This document shows, in pieces, positions 44,577-48,272 of a stretch of DNA of 48,272 bases. The notes beneath the pieces were generated by a model, which was given only the letters and a program-made list of their open reading frames with translations, searched no databases and was not told where the DNA came from. The translations under genes were made by a program, and so were the position numbers. The DNA is from Alphaproteobacteria bacterium UBA830 (GTDB taxonomy: Bacteria; Pseudomonadota; Alphaproteobacteria; MPNO01; UBA830). How positions within the stretch are numbered: the first letter of the stretch is position 1; each line of letters starts with the position of its first letter. The stretch lies in the NCBI GenBank assembly GCA_905181725.1, contig CAJIYX010000045.1, positions 1-48,272 of the forward strand, written 5' to 3'.

Positions 44577-46331
44577 TTGGCCACACACCAGAAATCGCAA
44601 CAGGGGCTTGAACCGGCCGTCCGTTGTTTGCAGACAGGTGATCTCACCGCAGCCGACAAGCATTGTCGGTCCGTGCTCCGAAGTCTTCCCGACAAAGCGA
44701 ATGCCCTCCATGTACTTGGCGCCATTCGCCTGCGACAGAACGATCCTGAAACTGCGATCAAATTTCTTACACAGGCGCGTAACAGTGTGCCGGCCAACGG
44801 GGGAATTTGGCCAACCTGGGTGCAGCTCATCGCGCCATGGGACAACTGGAACAAGCTGCGGAGATCCTGCGGGACGCAATCCTTCTGGCGCCGAAGAACC
44901 CCTCGGCCCATTTCAATTTGGTAAATTCCTATGTCGATGCCGGCAACCTGAATCTCGCCCTGATCGCCTACCGTCAGGTCACCGACCTTGTGCCAGACCA
45001 TATCGCGGCGCATCAAACAGTCGCTCAGATTTTGCGCGACATGGGTGATACCGACGCCGCTTTGCTGGCATTCGAAACGCTTGACCGGCTCGCGCCGAAC
45101 AACCCCGAAACGCTGAACGCTATCGCCGTGCTGGTGCCGACAGAGGTCAACTTGAGAAAGCGGAGGAATTACTGCGCAAAGCGGTCGCCCTTTCGCCTGA
45201 CCATCATGAATTCGCGGACAACCTTGCGAGCATTCTGGCAAAGACATTCCGCACCGACGAAGCGCTCACGATTTATGCCGACGCCCTCGACAATACGCCC
45301 GACGACCCCGACTTTTTGTGCAATATAGGCAATGCTATCAGCTATCAAGGCGATCATGTAATGGCGGCGGATAAATACCTGCGCGCGCTGGAAATAGATT
45401 CTGACCATGTGGATGCTCATGCCGGGCTCGCCAATAACTTACTCGCAGACGGTCAATTCGCCGACGGCTGGCAGCATTTCCTCCGGCGGAACAGCGTCCT
45501 CGCAATTGCCACGCATCTTGACCGGACACCGTTAGCCGCAGACCTCAGCGGGTCACATGTGATCGTCCTCGCGGATCAGGGGCTGGGCGATCAGGTATTT
45601 TTCGCGCGGTATCTGCCAGAACTGCGTGCACGAGGTGCACATGTGACATTCCGGACCGATCCCCGGATCGCGGAGATGCTGCATCGCTCCGGTATCACGG
45701 ATAAAATAGCACCGGACGCCAACCCTGCAGACGGTGACCGTGTGATATCAGTCGGCGACCTGCCTTTCCTGTTGAACTGCGAAGACAATTCCGCGCTTCC
45801 ACCCCCGTTTAAAATTGTGGCTCTGCCGGAGCGCGAAGACACATTGCGATCACAACTTTCCGTATTTGGTGCGCGCCCATGGATCGGCGTTACCTGGCGC
45901 GCGGGCACGCCAATATGCGCCAGGCGCTGCTCAAAGAAGTACCGGCCGCATTCTTCGCGGCCGCGCTCCACGAATCACCAGGGTCGGTCGTCGTGGTCCA
46001 GCGAGACGCTACGGAGGGCGAGACAGACCGTTTCGCGACAGCTCTCGGTCGCCCGGTCCTCGATCTTTCTTCGGTGAACGAAGATATAGAAGACCTTCTT
46101 GCGCTCTCGGGTATGCTGGATCGGTATGTGGGTGTCAGCAACACCATGACCCACCTTCGGACCGCACGCCAAAGATCGTCTGACGTAATTATTCCTCGCC
46201 CCGCGGAATACCGCTGGATGAATGCGGGCGAGGAGAGCCCCTGGTTTCCCGGATCGAAAATTTACCGGCAGATGCCCGATGCTTCATGGCCGCCCGCCTT
46301 CGACGATCTTGCAGTGGCACTCAAGGACTAA
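44577..46331 (+). pseudogene. TPR-repeat glycosyltransferase-like protein broken by three frameshifts
   Basis: Pieces in three frames join into one protein of about 580 residues. The first frame gives TPR units (LEPAVRCLQTGDLTAADKHC, ALHVLGAIRLRQNDPETAIK) and shifts near 44807. The second (ANLGAAHRAMGQLEQAAEIL, IAAHQTVAQILRDMGDTDAA) shifts near 45135. The third carries QLEKAEELLRKAVALSPDHH, FLCNIGNAISYQGDHVMAAD and a GT-B-like domain (VIVLADQGLGDQVFFARYLP), then shifts near 45900 and finishes in HANMRQALLKEVPAAFFAA, RYVGVSNTMTHLRTARQ. Such TPR plus GT proteins resemble O-GlcNAc transferase-like bacterial proteins. The N-terminal start is unclear (a TTG at 44577). It lies in the interval separating tadA from the rluB-type gene. 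Confidence 0.75.
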
Positions 46332-46336
46332 CTCCC

Positions 46337-47068
46337 ATGGAGATGATGCGGCCGTTGCGCAGCGATCAGAACGTCTCTAGCCCGGCGTACCCGATCTATG
46401 TCGGTTACGACCGGCGAGAGGACATCGCCTACCATGTCTGCCGTCAGTCATTGATCCGGAATGCCTCGGTAGCGCTCAATACCCAGTCCTTGATTCAGGA
46501 CAACCTGCGTGCGCACGGCCTGTATACCCGGAGTGTCGACCCGCTGGCATCGACAGATTTCACCTATATGCGCTTTTGCATGCCCTATCTGGCGGGATAC
46601 CGGGGATGGGCGCTGTTTTGCGATTGCGATTTTCTGTGGCTTGCGGACATTGCCGAACTGATCGCGTCGGCCGATGACCGGTTTGCTGCAATGTGCGTCC
46701 ATCACGATCACCGGCCTACGGAAAGGCACAAGATGGAGGGCCAGCAGCAAACGCCTTACCCACGCAAGAACTGGTCGTCGATGATCCTGTTCAATTGCGG
46801 CCATGAGGCGAACTGGGCGCTGACGCCTGAACTTGCCAACCGGGAGTCCGGCAAGTACCTGCACCGCTTCGGCTGGCTCGAAGATGACCTGATTGGTTCA
46901 CTGCCCGAAAAATGGAACTGGCTGGAAGGCTGGAACGACAAACCGGAACGTGGCACACCTTCGGCAATCCACTATACTCGTGGCGGACCCTGGTTCGAAG
47001 ACTGGAAAGACGTCGATTATGCCGATCACTGGCTCCGTGAAGAAAGCGCCTACCGCGCACACCGATAA
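46337..47068 (+). CDS. Glycosyltransferase-like protein with DxD motif
   Basis: A 243-residue protein starting MEMMRPLRSDQN (ATG 46337). It contains PIYVGYDRREDIAYHVCRQS near residue 19, a FCDCDFLWL segment near residue 94 giving a DxD-type metal motif, and 'NWSSMILFNCGHEANWALTP' near residue 150, then 'AIHYTRGGPWFEDW' near the end. The order is that of GT8-like glycosyltransferases. The donor and acceptor are unknown. It starts six bases after the broken TPR glycosyltransferase-like gene, suggesting a common surface-glycan or protein-modification job. Confidence 0.75.
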   Translation: MEMMRPLRSDQNVSSPAYPIYVGYDRREDIAYHVCRQSLIRNASVALNTQSLIQDNLRAHGLYTRSVDPLASTDFTYMRFCMPYLAGYRGWALFCDCDFLWLADIAELIASADDRFAAMCVHHDHRPTERHKMEGQQQTPYPRKNWSSMILFNCGHEANWALTPELANRESGKYLHRFGWLEDDLIGSLPEKWNWLEGWNDKPERGTPSAIHYTRGGPWFEDWKDVDYADHWLREESAYRAHR

Positions 47069-47080
47069 GAGAACCCCACC

Positions 47081-47797
47081 ATGCGCCCGCTGATCGGTAT
47101 CACGCTCGATTCAGAGGAAGCGGGCACATATTCCAAATTTCCGTGGTATGCGATCCGCGAGAATTATTCCTCCGCGGTTTCCGATGCCGGCGGGCTCTCG
47201 GTCATGCTGCCGCACGAGCTGGACCGGGTTGATGATTATCTTGACCTGATTTCCGGACTTGTCGTCACCGGCGGCGCGTTCGACGTTGACCCGGCCCTGT
47301 TCGGCGCAGAAGCCCGCCATCCGTCCGTTGTCGTTAAGGCCGCCCGCACCGATTTCGAATGGGCCGTCACCGAAGGCGCGCTGAAGCGCAATATGCCGGT
47401 GCTCGGTATCTGCGGCGGCCAGCAATTGCTCAACGTCGTCCTCGGCGGCACGCTGATCCAGCATATACCCGACGAAATCAACACCCCGCTCGCCCATGAA
47501 CAACCGAACCCGCGTGACGAGGCCGGGCACGCCGTCACGGTCACCGAAGGCACCCTGCTCCACCGCATCGCGGGCAACACGCAGCTTTCGGTGAATTCAG
47601 CTCATCATCAGGCGGCGAAGGGCGTTGGCGAAAACGTCACGATCAACGGCACCGCCCCCGATGGCGTGATCGAAGGGATCGAAGCATCTGAATACGCGTT
47701 CTGCCTTGGCGTGCAATGGCACCCGGAATTCTCGATTGATCCTGCGGATGCGCGTATATTCGAGGCATTCATCTCTGCCGCAGAAGCCCACACATGA
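47081..47797 (+). CDS. Class I glutamine amidotransferase/gamma-glutamyl-gamma-aminobutyrate hydrolase (PuuD-like)
   Basis: A 238-residue PuuD/peptidase C26-type hydrolase. The nucleophile elbow is VLGICGGQQLLNVVLGG near residue 107 (Cys), with LIQHIPDE following; the His-Glu pair is in FCLGVQWHPEFS near residue 210. It cleaves gamma-glutamyl amides such as gamma-glutamyl-GABA. A 12-base gap separates it from the DxD protein, and its stop overlaps the downstream ATG (ATGA). Confidence 0.88.
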   Translation: MRPLIGITLDSEEAGTYSKFPWYAIRENYSSAVSDAGGLSVMLPHELDRVDDYLDLISGLVVTGGAFDVDPALFGAEARHPSVVVKAARTDFEWAVTEGALKRNMPVLGICGGQQLLNVVLGGTLIQHIPDEINTPLAHEQPNPRDEAGHAVTVTEGTLLHRIAGNTQLSVNSAHHQAAKGVGENVTINGTAPDGVIEGIEASEYAFCLGVQWHPEFSIDPADARIFEAFISAAEAHT

Positions 47798-48272
47798 CCG
47801 AAAGAGAAGGCCAACGCATCGCAAAACGTCTGTCGCGCGCAGGAGTCTGCTCCCGCCGCGAGGCAGAACGCTGGATTGCCGACGGCCGTGTCTGGGTCAA
47901 CGGCAAAAAAATCTCAGAACCGGGAACTCTGGTCACTGACAGTTGCGACATCCGCGTTGACCGCAAACCGATTGCAGAGCCACAGGCGACGCGGCTATGG
48001 CGCTATCACAAGCCGGCTGGCCTGATCTGCAGCAATAGCGACCCGCGGGGCCGCCCGACGGTTTTCGAACGGCTGCCGACGCATCTGCCGCGCGTCATGT
48101 CGGTCGGGCGCCTCGATTTCGATTCCGAAGGGCTTTTGCTTCTGACCAATGACGGCGGTATCGCCCGGCGCCTTGAACTGCCGGAGACCGGCTGGGTCCG
48201 GCGCTATCGTGTCCGCATGTTCGGCACGCCCACCGAAAAGGAAATCGAGCAGCTGGCGAACGGCATCACGGT
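47794..48272 (+). CDS. rRNA pseudouridine synthase (RluB/RsuA family), 3' end beyond window
   Basis: The first 159 codons of an RsuA/RluB-type synthase, cut by the window edge. The N-terminal S4 domain reads RIAKRLSRAGVCSRREAERW with GRVWVNGKKISEPG. The catalytic Asp is in MSVGRLDFDSEGLLLLTNDG near residue 111, and YHKPAGLICSNSDPRGRPTV precedes it. The family isomerises a specific uridine in 23S or 16S rRNA. Start ATG 47794 overlaps the preceding hydrolase stop by four bases. Confidence 0.9.
   Translation, partial: MTEREGQRIAKRLSRAGVCSRREAERWIADGRVWVNGKKISEPGTLVTDSCDIRVDRKPIAEPQATRLWRYHKPAGLICSNSDPRGRPTVFERLPTHLPRVMSVGRLDFDSEGLLLLTNDGGIARRLELPETGWVRRYRVRMFGTPTEKEIEQLANGIT

Noticed and set aside
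44494..45048. A 184-residue plus-strand gene
   Set aside because: It is an out-of-frame reading over the TPR remnant, with low-complexity basic sequence and no recognisable family.

Overview
The window is GC-rich, gene-dense alphaproteobacterial chromosome. The markers point to a Rhodospirillales-like lineage: a ChpT phosphotransferase, a one-cysteine DksA, DUF3553, purD facing xseA, a pmbA/msbA/waaA/lpxK/lpxL block, and flagellar genes in alphaproteobacterial style. The genus cannot be read from the sequence. No rRNA, tRNA, CRISPR array, IS element or prophage was seen.

Layout. 1-7.6 kb holds catabolic genes: a Rieske oxygenase tail with a GST, a molybdenum hydroxylase large subunit, a tandem DUF427 protein, and a minus-strand operon (SMP-30 lactonase, MFS transporter broken by an amber codon, CoA-ester lyase, 39-codon ORF). 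7.7-12.4 kb is a decayed flagellar/CtrA locus. flgB, csrA and dksA look intact. flgC is fused to the tail of flhB, fliO is fused to the tail of flgH, and chpT has a nonsense codon. 12.5-17.2 kb encodes DUF3553 and a two-subunit NAD-linked formate dehydrogenase. 17.2-30.5 kb is housekeeping: a UbiD decarboxylase, PmbA, an LPS/lipid A operon, an M23 peptidase, XseA and PurD. 30.6-38.5 kb is a second catabolic island (Rieske oxygenase, HpcH/HpaI aldolase, VOC protein, secreted cyclase, two-subunit ring-hydroxylating dioxygenase, methyltransferase). 38.5-40.4 kb holds a truncated LTXXQ protein and a multiply broken sensor kinase. 40.5-43.8 kb carries two tandem UbiD-family decarboxylases separated by a perfect 15-bp inverted repeat. 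43.8-48.3 kb has tadA, a frameshifted TPR protein, a DxD protein, a class I glutamine amidotransferase and the start of an rluB-type pseudouridine synthase.

Functional picture. The cell appears to be an aerobic, probably aromatic-degrading chemoheterotroph that can draw electrons from formate and is losing, or has lost, flagellar motility and the phosphorelay that commonly controls it. The most notable observation is that two separate deletions each joined two flagellar genes in the same reading frame (flgC::flhB and fliO::flgH), and each joined frame also carries an amber codon. Lesions are concentrated in flagellar, regulatory, transport and TPR genes, while housekeeping genes are intact, so general sequencing error is unlikely to explain them all.
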